64,000 nucleotides of DNA, from assembly GCF_030815975.1 (NCBI RefSeq), contig NZ_JAUSXL010000002.1, positions 3,460,501 to 3,524,500 on the forward strand, read 5' to 3'. The notes under the pieces are model-generated. The model was not told where the DNA came from. It was given only the letters and a program-made list of their open reading frames with translations, and made no database searches. Position 1 is the first letter of the stretch. Every line of letters starts with the position of its first letter. The stretch comes from Variovorax paradoxus. Its GTDB lineage: Bacteria; Pseudomonadota; Gammaproteobacteria; Burkholderiales; Burkholderiaceae_C. Both the position numbers and the translations under genes were made by a program. Positions 47,069-55,892 of the stretch are shown in pieces.

Positions 47069-47365
47069 ATGGCAAGTGCCAGTTCCTTGTTTCCCGCCCG
47101 CGCTGCGGCGGCTGCGCCGCGGCCCCTTGCGGTGCCCGCCGCACCGGCCAACCCGGAGTTCCTCACCACCGACGAGGCCGGCGCCTTCCTGCGCCTGTCG
47201 CCGCGCACGCTCGAAAAGCACCGCGTGCTGGGCGGGGGGCCGCGCTTCCGGAAGTTCGGCGCGCGTGTGGTCTACGCGGTCGACGATCTGCGAGCCTGGG
47301 CGAACAGCCGGGCCTATGAAATGACTTCCGATCCCGGCTACGTGCAGCGCGACTCCGTCCGTTGA
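47069..47365 (+). CDS. Excisionase-like helix-turn-helix protein
   Basis: 98 residues. The core FLTTDEAGAFLRLSPRTLEKHRVLGGGPRFRKFGARVVYAVDDLRAWA is a MerR/excisionase-type winged HTH. The ATG at 47069 has GGAGG 6-10 bases upstream and is preferred over ATG 47033 and 47057. It lies 26 bp before repA and probably controls it or excision. Confidence 0.85.
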   Translation: MASASSLFPARAAAAAPRPLAVPAAPANPEFLTTDEAGAFLRLSPRTLEKHRVLGGGPRFRKFGARVVYAVDDLRAWANSRAYEMTSDPGYVQRDSVR

Positions 47366-47391
47366 CCGGCGCGCAAGCCAGGGGCACCACC

Positions 47392-48396
47392 ATGTCGAAG
47401 CGTCCGAGCGAACGCGAACAGCTGTCGCTGTTCCGCGCGCTGCCGGGCGCTGACATGGCGCTGCGCGATGCGCAGGACCTGATGACCTATCCCTTCTTCT
47501 CGCTCGCCAAGTCGCCGCGCATCGTGCCGATCCGCTTCGAGGCTGGCGGCGTGTCGCTCACCGTCGAGGGGGTACCGGAGCACGGCATTGCCACGATCTG
47601 GGATGCCGATGTGCTGATCTGGGCCGCGAGCCAGATCGTCCAGGCCAGGAAGGAAGGCATCGCGCCTTCGCGCCTGATGGTGGTCACGCCCTACGAGATC
47701 TTGCGCTTCACGCAGCGCGGGACCGGCCGCAGCGACTACCTGGCGCTGCGCGCTGCACTCGACCGGCTGCAGTCCACCACCGTCGCCACCACGCTGCGCC
47801 AGCGCGAGCGCCCGGACGGCGCGGTGCGCGCGCATCGCTTCTCGTGGATCAACGAGTGGAAGGAGTACATCCGGCCCGATGGGCGGTCGGATGGCATCGA
47901 GCTGATCCTCGCCGACTGGTTCTTCTCGGGCGTGATGGACGAGACCCTGGTCCTCACGCTCGATCCCACGTACTTCCGGCTTTCCGGGGGCATCGAGCGC
48001 TGGCTGTACCGGCTGGTGCGCAAGCACGGCGGGCGCCAGCCTGCGGGCTGGCGCTTCGAGATGCGCCACCTGCATCTGAAGTCCGGAAGCCTGCAGCGCC
48101 GCTCCGACTTCGCGCTGCAAGTGCGCCAACTGGTGAGGCGCCAGGCGCTGCCGGGCTATCGGCTGTCGATCGAGCGCTGTGGTGGCATGGAGTGGTTGGC
48201 TTTCCGACCGATGGCGGACGAACCGTTTCAAAGCGACTTATCCACAGTTTCTGTTGAAGAACCTGTGGATGACGTGGGGACGGGCTCGGTGGATCGCCCG
48301 CACGACCCTCGGTGGATCACCCGCAGAAACATCGGTGGATCGCCCGCACGGATCGGTCCGGAGGCCGCGCCCGGCAACGGTTTCGGCGCTCCCTAA
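47392..48396 (+). CDS. repA: Replication initiator protein RepA
   Basis: 334 residues: REQLSLFRALPGADMALRDAQDLMTYPFFSLAKSPR and IEVTV-like segments of the RPA/RepA family, winged-helix initiators found on integrative elements and broad-host plasmids. The C-terminal 50 codons are low in family similarity because this DNA also contains DnaA boxes and three iterons. RepA probably binds the iterons to start replication of the excised element. parA follows after 20 bp. Confidence 0.88.
   Translation: MSKRPSEREQLSLFRALPGADMALRDAQDLMTYPFFSLAKSPRIVPIRFEAGGVSLTVEGVPEHGIATIWDADVLIWAASQIVQARKEGIAPSRLMVVTPYEILRFTQRGTGRSDYLALRAALDRLQSTTVATTLRQRERPDGAVRAHRFSWINEWKEYIRPDGRSDGIELILADWFFSGVMDETLVLTLDPTYFRLSGGIERWLYRLVRKHGGRQPAGWRFEMRHLHLKSGSLQRRSDFALQVRQLVRRQALPGYRLSIERCGGMEWLAFRPMADEPFQSDLSTVSVEEPVDDVGTGSVDRPHDPRWITRRNIGGSPARIGPEAAPGNGFGAP
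48238..48272. promoter_or_regulatory. Two DnaA boxes in the 3' end of repA
   Basis: TTATCCACA at 48238-48246 is the perfect DnaA consensus. TGTGGATGA at 48264-48272 is an inverted copy with one deviation (TCATCCACA). Confidence 0.75.
48286..48354. repeat. Three 23-bp iterons (candidate replication origin)
   Basis: Tandem units starting at 48286, 48309 and 48332, each opening TCGGTGGATC[G/A]CCCGCA. The period of 23 is not a multiple of three, so coding constraint in repA does not explain it. With the DnaA boxes directly upstream and an AT-rich 20 bp after repA, this looks like an iteron origin. Confidence 0.75.
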
Positions 48397-48416
48397 ACAT
48401 CTAAAGGGATACATAA

Positions 48417-49175
48417 ATGGAAGTCACGCGCGCGCGAGCCGAAGGTGCTCAAACAACGGGCAGTGCTTCTGCCGAGGCAGCCCGAGCAGGCCGGACAGCG
48501 GAGAACCGCTCGCCAGGCAGCGGGCCACGGCCCGGCAAGGTGATCGCGCTGCTCAACCAGAAGGGCGGCGCAGGCAAGACGACGCTCGCGACGCACCTGG
48601 CCGGCGAGCTGGCGATGCAGGGCCAGCGCGTCACGCTGCTCGATGCCGATCCGCAGGGCTCGGCGCTCGACTGGGCGCAGCGGCGGGTCCAGAACGGCCG
48701 AGAGCGGCTCTACGGCGTCTTCGGGCTCGCGAGGGACTCGCTGCACCAGGAAGCGCCGCAGATCGCCTCGCAGGCCGACTACGTGGTCATCGATGGCCCG
48801 CCCCGGGTCGCGGCCCTCGCGCGCTCCGCGCTGCTGGCGGCCGATCTAGTGCTGATCCCGGTGCAGCCCAGCGCCTACGACGTGTGGGCCAGCTACGAGA
48901 TGGTGCAGCTCGTCATCGAAGCGAGGGTGTTTCGGCCGCAACTGCGCGCGGCCTTCGTGATCAACCGGCGCGTGGTGGGGACGGTCATCGGGCGTGAGGC
49001 GCGTGCGGCGCTGGCCGATCAGCCGTTCGCTGCGCTGCGCGCCGAAATCTCGCAGCGCATCGTGTTCGCCGACAGCGTTGCTGCCGGGCGGCTCGCCTGC
49101 GAAGCAGCGCCGACGTGCGCCGCGGCGCGCGAGATCGCGGCGCTGACGCAGGCCGTGCGGGAGATTCTGCGATGA
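48417..49175 (+). CDS. parA: ParA family ATPase
   Basis: 252 residues. The deviant Walker [11 protein letters not shown] follows VIALLNQ (about residues 45-55), and [14 protein letters not shown] is the A' motif. Walker B is YVVIDGPPR. The N-terminal 40 residues are a low-complexity Ala/Arg extension. It segregates the element together with a small partner encoded next door (overlap ATGA-type at 49172) and possibly the distant ParB. Confidence 0.9.
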   Translation: MEVTRARAEGAQTTGSASAEAARAGRTAENRSPGSGPRPGKVIALLNQKGGAGKTTLATHLAGELAMQGQRVTLLDADPQGSALDWAQRRVQNGRERLYGVFGLARDSLHQEAPQIASQADYVVIDGPPRVAALARSALLAADLVLIPVQPSAYDVWASYEMVQLVIEARVFRPQLRAAFVINRRVVGTVIGREARAALADQPFAALRAEISQRIVFADSVAAGRLACEAAPTCAAAREIAALTQAVREILR

Positions 49176-49435
49176 CCGCACAGGCGCCATCCGCATCGCC
49201 GAAGCGCGCACCGATCGGCCGCAAGCCGGCGGCCGATCCGGCGTTGGCCTGGGTGCGGCGCGCTGATGAACCGACGGCTGCGGACAAAGCGTCGATCCAT
49301 ACCGCGCGCCTGACCATCGACGTGACGCCCGCGCTGCGTGGACACATCAAGGTCGTCGCCTTCAAACGCGGCGTGACCGCGGCCGAGATGCTGCGCGAGT
49401 TGCTGGAGCGCGAGTACGGCGGAGGTGAACCATGA
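49172..49435 (+). CDS. Small ribbon-helix-helix-like partner of ParA
   Basis: 87 residues. A basic, disordered N-terminus is followed by [39 protein letters not shown], which has the strand-helix-helix pattern of CopG/ParG-type proteins. It overlaps the parA stop by 4 bp and the DUF2840 start by 4 bp. It is likely the centromere-binding or regulatory partner of ParA; this is inferred from position and fold. Confidence 0.75.
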   Translation: MTAQAPSASPKRAPIGRKPAADPALAWVRRADEPTAADKASIHTARLTIDVTPALRGHIKVVAFKRGVTAAEMLRELLEREYGGGEP

Positions 49436-49980
49436 TGCAGCCGCAGCCGCAGCCGCAGCCGCAGCCGCTTTCTGCGCGACCCTCGCCCCCAGCCGCAGTG
49501 TCACCGGGGGCCGCACGCAAGCCCACTCACATGCGGGTGTCGCTGGCCTTCGTCGAGCATCGCGTGAACGTCTGGCTGCGCTTCGGCTGGCCGATGCGCG
49601 AGACCATCCTCGACCGATGGCGGCGTGTCGCGACCTTCGAGCCGGACGCGGTCTGCTGCCGCATCAAGTGGATCGGCAACGACTATGGCACGGCGCTGTG
49701 GCAGCTCATGGTGCTGCAGGCGCCCATGCCGTTCGAGGGTGCGCAGCGCGTTGCCGGTGTGCAACCGGGTGCGCGCATTCTGCTGCGCGCCGATGGCGAG
49801 GCGCGGGTCAAGGCGGTGCTCGAAGTGATCGATGCCATCGAGGCGCTGGGCATCGATCCGTGCGCGGCGGCTGTCACGTACTGGCGCACGGTCGGCAACC
49901 GGCTGGCTGCCCGCCAGCCGCTGCCGGCCTACACCATGGAGCGGCATGCGGCGCATCTGGCGCACGGGGTGCTGCGATGA
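49432..49980 (+). CDS. DUF2840 family protein
   Basis: 182 residues. After a Gln-Pro repeat from a CAGCCG tract come THMRVSLAFVEHRVNVWLRFGWPMRETILDRWRRVATF and IKWIGNDYGTALWQLMVLQA, the DUF2840 core. The family is found next to TraF-like peptidases on integrative elements; function unknown. It overlaps both neighbours by 4 bp, as part of the parA-to-traF operon. Confidence 0.9.
   Translation: MMQPQPQPQPQPLSARPSPPAAVSPGAARKPTHMRVSLAFVEHRVNVWLRFGWPMRETILDRWRRVATFEPDAVCCRIKWIGNDYGTALWQLMVLQAPMPFEGAQRVAGVQPGARILLRADGEARVKAVLEVIDAIEALGIDPCAAAVTYWRTVGNRLAARQPLPAYTMERHAAHLAHGVLR
49438..49467. repeat. Five tandem CAGCCG units
   Basis: The hexamer tract encodes (Gln-Pro)5 just after the start of the DUF2840 gene. 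Length changes would stay in frame in steps of six. Confidence 0.9.
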
Positions 49981-50510
49981 CGCCGCGCCTGCTCTTCGCT
50001 TGCATGGGTATCGGCGTGGCCGCGCTGTGCGCGCCAGCCGCCATGCCGATGGCAACACGCGATCACGTGCTCGTGGTCTACAACCCGAGCGACAGCGTAC
50101 CGCGCGGCTGGTACCGCATCGCGCGCATTGGAAGCGCAGCCTCGCTGCAGGTCGGAAGCATCGTGCTGACACGGCTTCCCGCCGACGTGGCCGCCTTCGC
50201 GGCACAGCGCGGCTACCTGCCGGGCGGCGTGCCGATCCTCAAGCGCATCGGCGCCCTCGCGCCGCAATCGGTGTGTGTTCGAGGGCACTTCGTGCACATC
50301 GACGGCACGATGGTGGCGACCGTGCGAGCGCATGACGGCGCGCATCGCCCGCTGCGAGCTTGGTCGCAATGCCGTCTCCTCGCGGCGGGTGAGCTGTTCC
50401 TGCTCGGCGACACGAACCCGGCGTCGTTCGACAGCCGGTATTTCGGGCCCATTGCGGCGTCGGCCGTGCTCGGCGTTGCTCAGCCCTTGTGGACATGGAG
50501 TGCGCCATGA
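49977..50510 (+). CDS. traF: S26-family signal peptidase, TraF-like
   Basis: 177 residues. N-terminal signal/anchor (LLFACMGIGVAALCAPAA), then the catalytic Ser region YNPSDSVPRGWYRI and the catalytic Lys in PILKRIGALAPQSVCV, ending with a FLLGDTNPASFDSRYFGPI box. In conjugation systems TraF processes and cyclises the pilin. With no trb genes in view it may act on a helper element's pilin or be a relic. Confidence 0.9.
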   Translation: MTPRLLFACMGIGVAALCAPAAMPMATRDHVLVVYNPSDSVPRGWYRIARIGSAASLQVGSIVLTRLPADVAAFAAQRGYLPGGVPILKRIGALAPQSVCVRGHFVHIDGTMVATVRAHDGAHRPLRAWSQCRLLAAGELFLLGDTNPASFDSRYFGPIAASAVLGVAQPLWTWSAP

Positions 50511-50885
50511 ACTTCGCGGCTTCCTGCGACCAAGCATGCTGCCGAACTGCAGCCGGACGTGCGTTCGTGCTGCACCCTTTCGTGCAGAGAGCCGGCCGCC
50601 AGCGTGCAGCGCGAGCTGCACCGCCGCTGCCCCTCGGGCAGTGTTGCGCTCCCTGTGCGCGGCTGGCGGCAGGTCGGAGCCGGGAGCGGATGCGGGAGGC
50701 GAAGACGGAGGGCCAGATAAAAGGGGTGGCACGCCGCCACCCGCAAAGCCAGTCTGCACGTGGGGTGGGCGCGGCACGGCACCTGCTGTTGTCGGTGCCG
50801 CGCCAGTGCGCAATGCCGCACCACCGGGACATTGCGCGCGTGCCGCTTCCGATCCTTTGCGCCCCCCTGCGCTGGAGTGCCTACC
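50511..50885. other. Region before the relaxase, with possible small ORF
   Basis: 375 bp. An ORF from ATG 50507 (overlapping the traF stop as ATGA) runs 130 codons into the relaxase gene. It is Arg/Cys-rich with no similarity and crosses strong hairpins, so it is not called. The right half carries the candidate oriT. Confidence 0.45.
50723..50862. other. Candidate origin of transfer (oriT)
   Basis: Three inverted repeats in 115 bp. GGGTGGC/GCCACCC lies at 50724-50742. GGCGCGGCAC/GTGCCGCGCC (10 bp) lies at 50769-50804. GCGCAATG/CATTGCGC lies at 50808-50837. A GATCCTTTGC sequence (about 50851-50860) 24 bp before the relaxase start is a loose candidate for nic. Position directly upstream of the relaxase is where oriT normally lies. 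Confidence 0.5.
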
Positions 50886-52835
50886 ATGGCCACGCGTAGG
50901 GAATTGGATGGCGAGCGCTTTCGCGTTCGGCCAGCGGCCCCGAAGTCCCGCGCGGGACCGCGCCCGGAGCGCTTCGTCTCTCAGGTGCTCAAGGAAGTCT
51001 CGAAGGCCGGCGCCAAGGCGTTCGGCCAGCGGGCGGGGCGGCCCGCATCCACCTTTGGCCGAGGCCGCGTCGCGGCCGGCATGGCCGGCGGCAGTCGCCT
51101 GGGCGCGCAGGCTCGGCGCGTGGTCACCAAGGCCCGCTTCGTAGTGCTCAGGAAAGCCGGCGCGAACTCGGTATCCACGCACCTGCGCTACATCGAGCGC
51201 GATGGGGTGACACGCGACGGGCAGCGCGGCCAAGCCTACGGCCCCGACACCGATACGGCCGACGTCCAGGCCTTCGAAGAGCGGGGAAGGGGAGATCGCC
51301 ACCAGTTCCGCTTCATCGTCTCGGCCGAGGACGCGGTCGGCCTGGAAGATCTGCGCGGCTTCACCCGGCAATTGATGCAGCGCATGGCGGTCGATCTGGA
51401 AACGCCGTTGGACTGGGTGGCCGTCGATCACTGGGACACCGACAACCCGCATACCCACATCGTGCTGAACGGGCGGACCGCCAACAAGGAGGACCTGGTG
51501 ATCGCGCCGGACTACATGGCGCATGGGATGCGCATGCGCGCTTGCGAGATCGCCACCGAATGGCTGGGGCTGCGCACCGAGACCGAGATCCGGCATAGCT
51601 TGCAGCGCGAGATCGGGCAGCAGCGGCTCACCGGCCTGGACCGCGCCTTGTTGAGCCAGGCCGTGGCAGATGCCGTCGATCTGACGGGCCGGCCAGAGGA
51701 CCGGCAACGCCAGAACCTGCTGCGGGCGCGGCTGCAGCGGCTCGAAGCCCTAGCGCTGGTTGAACGGATCGATGCCAACCGCTGGCGGCTGGCGCCGGAC
51801 ATGGCGCGGACATTGACCGCGATGGGCGAGCGTGACGATGCGTTGGACATCGTGCGCCGGGCACTCAAGGGCCAGCAGCGCGAATGCGTCGTGGATGGCG
51901 CGTCGACTGCCCCTGTAGTGGGTCGCATCGCGGGCAAAGGACTGGCCGACGAGTTGCACGACCGAGGCTATCTGGTGGTCGATGGCATCGATGGCCGGGC
52001 GCATTACCTGACACTGCCGGCCGGCGCTGATCTGTCGGCACTGCCGGTGAACGGCATCGTCGAAGCAAAGCCGCCAGGGCGTGGGCGCACCGTGGACCGC
52101 ACCATCGCCGCAATCGCCCAGGAGGGCATCTACAAGACCGCCGATCACCTGACCCGGCTGGAGCAGGAGGCAGACCGCGATCCGCAGGCCACGGTCGATG
52201 TCCACGTGCGCCGGCTCGAAGCGCTGCGCCGCAGCGGTGTCGTGGCGCGCGTGGCCGAAGGGATCTGGCAGGTGCCGCCGGACTTGGCGCTAAAGGCCCA
52301 GCAGCATGAAGCACAGAAGGGAACGGGTCCGACCGTCGAATTGCGCTCGCACCTTCCCGTTGACCAACAGGTGCGTGCCATCGGTGCGACCTGGCTGGAC
52401 AGGCAATTGATCGGCGAGGGCCATGGGCTTGCAGCGCAGGGCTTCGGTGCTCAGGTACGCGAGGCGATGCGCGGCCGCGCGGATTTCCTGGTCGAGCAGG
52501 GACTGGCCGAACGCCGAGGCCAACGCATGGTGTTCTCGCGTAACCTGCTGTCCACCTTGCGTGACCGCGAACTAACGGTGGCCGGGAAATCTCTGCAAAA
52601 CCAGACCGGGCTGATCTACCTGCCGCTACGAGATGGTGGGCGCGCCAGCGGCGTCTACCTCCGTTCCATCCAACTTGCCAGTGGTCGTTTCGCCATGCTC
52701 GACGACGGCATGGGTTTCAGACTGGTGCCTTGGCGGCCAGTGATTGAGCAGCGCTTGGGTCAACATATTGCTGCCGTCGTGCGTGGTCAGTCCGTCACTT
52801 GGCAGTTTGGACGCCAGCTAGGCATGTCCGTTTGA
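50886..52835 (+). CDS. Relaxase/mobilisation nuclease, VirD2-like with DUF3363
   Basis: 649 residues. The region VSTHLRYIERDGVTRDGQRGQAYG and the histidine cluster WVAVDHWDTDNPHTHIVLNG (His-x-Asp...HxH) form the relaxase active site; the C-terminal two thirds are DUF3363. It would nick oriT and lead the strand into a recipient. It is the last element gene: no coupling protein or trb genes follow. Confidence 0.9.
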   Translation: MATRRELDGERFRVRPAAPKSRAGPRPERFVSQVLKEVSKAGAKAFGQRAGRPASTFGRGRVAAGMAGGSRLGAQARRVVTKARFVVLRKAGANSVSTHLRYIERDGVTRDGQRGQAYGPDTDTADVQAFEERGRGDRHQFRFIVSAEDAVGLEDLRGFTRQLMQRMAVDLETPLDWVAVDHWDTDNPHTHIVLNGRTANKEDLVIAPDYMAHGMRMRACEIATEWLGLRTETEIRHSLQREIGQQRLTGLDRALLSQAVADAVDLTGRPEDRQRQNLLRARLQRLEALALVERIDANRWRLAPDMARTLTAMGERDDALDIVRRALKGQQRECVVDGASTAPVVGRIAGKGLADELHDRGYLVVDGIDGRAHYLTLPAGADLSALPVNGIVEAKPPGRGRTVDRTIAAIAQEGIYKTADHLTRLEQEADRDPQATVDVHVRRLEALRRSGVVARVAEGIWQVPPDLALKAQQHEAQKGTGPTVELRSHLPVDQQVRAIGATWLDRQLIGEGHGLAAQGFGAQVREAMRGRADFLVEQGLAERRGQRMVFSRNLLSTLRDRELTVAGKSLQNQTGLIYLPLRDGGRASGVYLRSIQLASGRFAMLDDGMGFRLVPWRPVIEQRLGQHIAAVVRGQSVTWQFGRQLGMSV

Positions 52836-53589
52836 CGAGGTGAAGGAAGGGCATGCACCGCCCTCAGCGCGCCCGGCCAACGACTGGCCATCCTGGTGCT
52901 GCGCTACCGCGGGCGCGATCCTTTCAGGGTCGACCGGGAGGGCGCATTGGTCCACAGCAGTCGGGCCGCGATCGTGAGTCCAACTCGTCATGAGTGCAGG
53001 CTGATCACGGCGTACGCGCGCCATCGACGATGTACACGCGCGACTTCGTCGTCCTCAAGCGCATGGGCCGAATCTCCCGATATCAGGGTAAGTTGTACAC
53101 CGTAGAAGCAATGGCGGAAGCCTTCCTGAGTTGGTCCGTTGTTCTTTTGACTTATGAGCCCATCAGATTCCTCCGCACGTGCAATAGATGGTCCCGGACT
53201 CATGCTGTCGCGCGCACTAAGTCTCGGTCGGTCAGGGCGCCTACGATTTGCCGGTGCTCGATTTGATAGGACAGGCGTCGCTCGGGAAGGGCTGTGGCGC
53301 TTCAGCGCCCCCAATCGTCCTGTGCCCGCGACCGGAAGCGGATGCCCCCTGATTTCATCACGACCACGATGGCTAACTCGAGTGTGCAAGGACACGTCGC
53401 GCTGGCTGGAGGTGATGGAATCCATTGGGTCGACACTTCACGCGGGTGCCGCCGGACATTGACACCGGGTGCATCCCGGATCATGTCGAGCTTTGAGTTT
53501 TTTTCCTCGAGGCGACCTCCCGGCACCCGAGCCGCGCGTCCATGCGAGCTCCTTCTCGGGAGGAAAAAACGTCGAGGCCGCGGACCGTC
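52836..53589. other. Gene-free junction between the element and the catabolic cluster
   Basis: 754 bp. Several small ORFs exist but none has family similarity. TTTTTTCCTC (about 53497-53506) and its complement GAGGAAAAAA (about 53561-53570) form an inverted pair near the right end. Probably eroded DNA at a deletion or insertion point. Confidence 0.45.
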
Positions 53590-53889
53590 TCATCCGGGCG
53601 GCGCCAGGATGCCTTCGCGCACCGGGCCGTAGCGTTCCAGCCCGTCGATCAGGTGCCGGCGGTGCTCGACCAGCGGGACACCCACGATCCCGGCGAAATG
53701 GACGAGCAGCGAAGGATGGGCGCCCAGCACGTAGAGCAGGCCTATGTCGGCGCGCGCGAAGGCATCGCGCTCCTCCTCGCTCAGCGCGCGATGCTGCAAC
53801 ACTGCCTGCCTGTTGGCTCTGAACCGCTCCTGCAGGGAAGCGGTCCTGTTCAGGTCATAGAGGAGCTTTTGGACCTGGTACAGCGGCAT
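53590..53889 (-). CDS. LigA-like alpha subunit of extradiol ring-cleavage dioxygenase
   Basis: 99 residues: LYQVQKLLYDLNRTASLQERFRANRQAVL and DIGLLYVLGAHPSLLVHFAGIVGV match the small all-helical LigA subunit that caps the active site of protocatechuate 4,5-dioxygenase-type enzymes. It overlaps the end of the beta-subunit gene by 35 bp. The substrate cannot be read from sequence. Confidence 0.82.
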   Translation of the reverse strand: MPLYQVQKLLYDLNRTASLQERFRANRQAVLQHRALSEEERDAFARADIGLLYVLGAHPSLLVHFAGIVGVPLVEHRRHLIDGLERYGPVREGILAPPG

Positions 53890-54748
53890 CGCCGGCCTCC
53901 AGAGAAGATGTGTGCGCAGGCCCCGCGGGCAGCACTGGAATCACCGCCGCGCAAGAGCCGATCGAGAACGCCGGTGTGCCGTGGTAGAAGAGCAATTCAC
54001 CAGGACTGCCGCCGCCGGCAGCCGCGATGGCCACGAGTGTCCTGATCTCGATACCACCGTGGCCGGCTTCGCGCAGGACGTCCTCGTCTGCATAGGCGAG
54101 GAGGGCGTCGCGGTCGTTGCGGGTCCAGCGCTGCAGAAACTCCCGGTCAAAGTCCTCATTGATCTGGCCCATTTGCGTGGAACCCGGCCAGTGCGAGATG
54201 CCGCCCGTTCCCAGCAACGCCACGCGCTGCGGCAGCGCGTCGCAGGCGCGCCGCAGCGCCTGTCCGAAAGCCCAGGCGCGCGCGAGCGGCGTGAACGGTG
54301 GCTGCTGGCAGTTGATGTTGATCGGCACGATCGGGATGCCGAAATGAGGCGTGAGGTAGTGCAGAGGGACCATGATTCCGTGGTCAAACTTCCACTCCTC
54401 GCAATACGCCAGGTCTACCTCGTGGATCAGTTGCTGGACGATCGCGCGCGATGCAGCCGCATTGCCGGGTACCACGGTACGCGGTATGCCTAGCCACTTT
54501 TCATCTTCTATCGGTCCTTCGTATCGATCGGCCATGCCCATCGCGTAGGCCGGCATGTTGTCCATGAAGAAATTGGCGAAGTGCTCGGCCGCGACCACCA
54601 CCAGGAGATCGGGGCGGGAGGCTTCCAGGCGGGCGCGCATTTGCGCGAATCCTTCGAAGACCGCCTCGCGGTCCGCCGCCGGTGCTTGGCCGATGCGCCC
54701 GGTCAGCCCGGGTGCATGGCTCATGATGCCGAGGAAGACGACGCCCAT
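53855..54748 (-). CDS. LigB-like catalytic subunit of extradiol dioxygenase
   Basis: 297 residues, type II (class III) extradiol dioxygenase. MSHAPGL supplies the first metal His, VVAAEHFANFF near residue 50 the second, and EEWKFDHGIMVPLHYLTP the family-typical His/Pro region. The alpha subunit is encoded downstream. It opens a catechol-type ring by meta-cleavage. Protocatechuate, gallate or a hydroxyphenylacetate-like catechol are all possible; the neighbouring CHM isomerase-like gene hints at a carboxymethyl-muconate product. Confidence 0.85.
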   Translation of the reverse strand: MGVVFLGIMSHAPGLTGRIGQAPAADREAVFEGFAQMRARLEASRPDLLVVVAAEHFANFFMDNMPAYAMGMADRYEGPIEDEKWLGIPRTVVPGNAAASRAIVQQLIHEVDLAYCEEWKFDHGIMVPLHYLTPHFGIPIVPININCQQPPFTPLARAWAFGQALRRACDALPQRVALLGTGGISHWPGSTQMGQINEDFDREFLQRWTRNDRDALLAYADEDVLREAGHGGIEIRTLVAIAAAGGGSPGELLFYHGTPAFSIGSCAAVIPVLPAGPAHTSSLEAGDAAVPGPKAPL

Positions 54749-54751
54749 TGA

Positions 54752-55150
54752 TCAAGCGCCAGCCGTTCGCGCGGTCAGGACCTGCGCGACGTTGCTGCGG
54801 TTTACGCGGGTGGTGACGTCGAGTTCGGTCACCTCAACGGACAGCGCGATCGGCGTGGCGGCGAGATAAGGCGCGAACAACGCGGAGAGTTGGTTCGCGA
54901 GCGCCTCGGCCGCGGCGCGGCGCGCCTCGGTGGAGAAGCCAGTGCCAATGCGGATGTTGACGTGCACGAACCCTGCGTCGGGGCTGCCGTCCGCGAGGCG
55001 AAAGTGCTCCAGCACGTGCAAGCGGGTACGCACGCCGGGTTTCGGGTAGCTGTCAATCCCGCAGGCCGCTTCGTGCAAGGTGCGGGTAAGCGTCTGCGGA
55101 TCGACGAGGGAAATGGCCGACGCCGTGGCCTCAATGATGATGTGCGGCAT
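54752..55150 (-). CDS. 5-carboxymethyl-2-hydroxymuconate isomerase-like protein
   Basis: 132 residues, MPHIIIEATASAISLVDPQTLTRTLHEA; Pro2 after Met removal is the catalytic base in the CHMI/tautomerase family. FVHVNIRIGTGFSTEARR is a second family block. In homoprotocatechuate breakdown it shifts a double bond of the cleaved ring. It lies 3 bp upstream of the ligB-like gene in the same operon. A seven-codon upstream extension was not used. Confidence 0.85.
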   Translation of the reverse strand: MPHIIIEATASAISLVDPQTLTRTLHEAACGIDSYPKPGVRTRLHVLEHFRLADGSPDAGFVHVNIRIGTGFSTEARRAAAEALANQLSALFAPYLAATPIALSVEVTELDVTTRVNRSNVAQVLTARTAGA

Positions 55151-55160
55151 GGGAGTGCAA

Positions 55161-55889
55161 TCAGGTTGCAATCAAGGAAAAACCGGCCAACCAAGGACGG
55201 ATCGCCGCGGCGCATGCCTGCGGCTGCTCGAAGGTCATCAGATGCCCAGAATCTTCGACAACGGCCAGATACCCAGCGGGAATGGCCGCAGCCATTTCCT
55301 CGTGCGGCGGCAGCGGCATCGCTGCATCGCCTCTGGCCGCCAGCACCAGCGTGGGACAGGTGATGTCCGGCAACATCGATGAAAAGTCGGGGCGGGACAG
55401 GCCCATGCGCACCTGCGCACGTACGTCTTCGAGTGATTGGCGGGCAACCATGGCAATCAGCGGCTGCAGCTTGTCGACCTGGGCCGCCCAGCGCGCGTCC
55501 ACCATGCGGGATACCCACTGCGGGGCGAAGGCGGCCAGCCCCTCGGCTTTGGCCCGCGCGACCATCGCTTCCCGCGCTGCGATCTCGGACTGCCCCGCTT
55601 CGCCCGGCGCGCGCGCCTTGTACGCAGTGCCGAACAGGCCGAGCAGCCGTACGCGCTGCGGCGCGCGGCGAACCACCTCCAATGCCACACGTCCCCCGAG
55701 CGAATGTCCCGCGAGGGCGAACTGCGCGGGCGCTGCGGCCAGCACCCTGTCGGCCATCGCGCCAACGGAATCGGTGCCGCCCAAAGTCATGACACGAATA
55801 TCTGCCGCGTCGTGCAGCAGCGTGGTGGTCGGCTCCCAAACGGTCGCGTCGCACAGCATTCCGGAAACCAGGATCAACGGTGTCTTCAT
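55161..55889 (-). CDS. Alpha/beta hydrolase
   Basis: 242 residues. Nucleophile elbow ALAGHSLGGRVALEVV (Ser about residue 83), Asp in AARGDAAMPLPP and His in VEDSGHLMTFEQP complete the triad. Likely hydrolyses a ring-cleavage product or an ester or lactone of the pathway. Tightly packed between the CHMI-like and Bug genes. Confidence 0.85.
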   Translation of the reverse strand: MKTPLILVSGMLCDATVWEPTTTLLHDAADIRVMTLGGTDSVGAMADRVLAAAPAQFALAGHSLGGRVALEVVRRAPQRVRLLGLFGTAYKARAPGEAGQSEIAAREAMVARAKAEGLAAFAPQWVSRMVDARWAAQVDKLQPLIAMVARQSLEDVRAQVRMGLSRPDFSSMLPDITCPTLVLAARGDAAMPLPPHEEMAAAIPAGYLAVVEDSGHLMTFEQPQACAAAIRPWLAGFSLIAT

Positions 55890-55892
55890 GTC

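Noticed and set aside
50507..50899. ORF overlapping the traF stop and the relaxase start
   Set aside because: ATGA overlap is suggestive, but the product is Arg/Cys-rich without similarity and it spans the hairpins of the candidate oriT.
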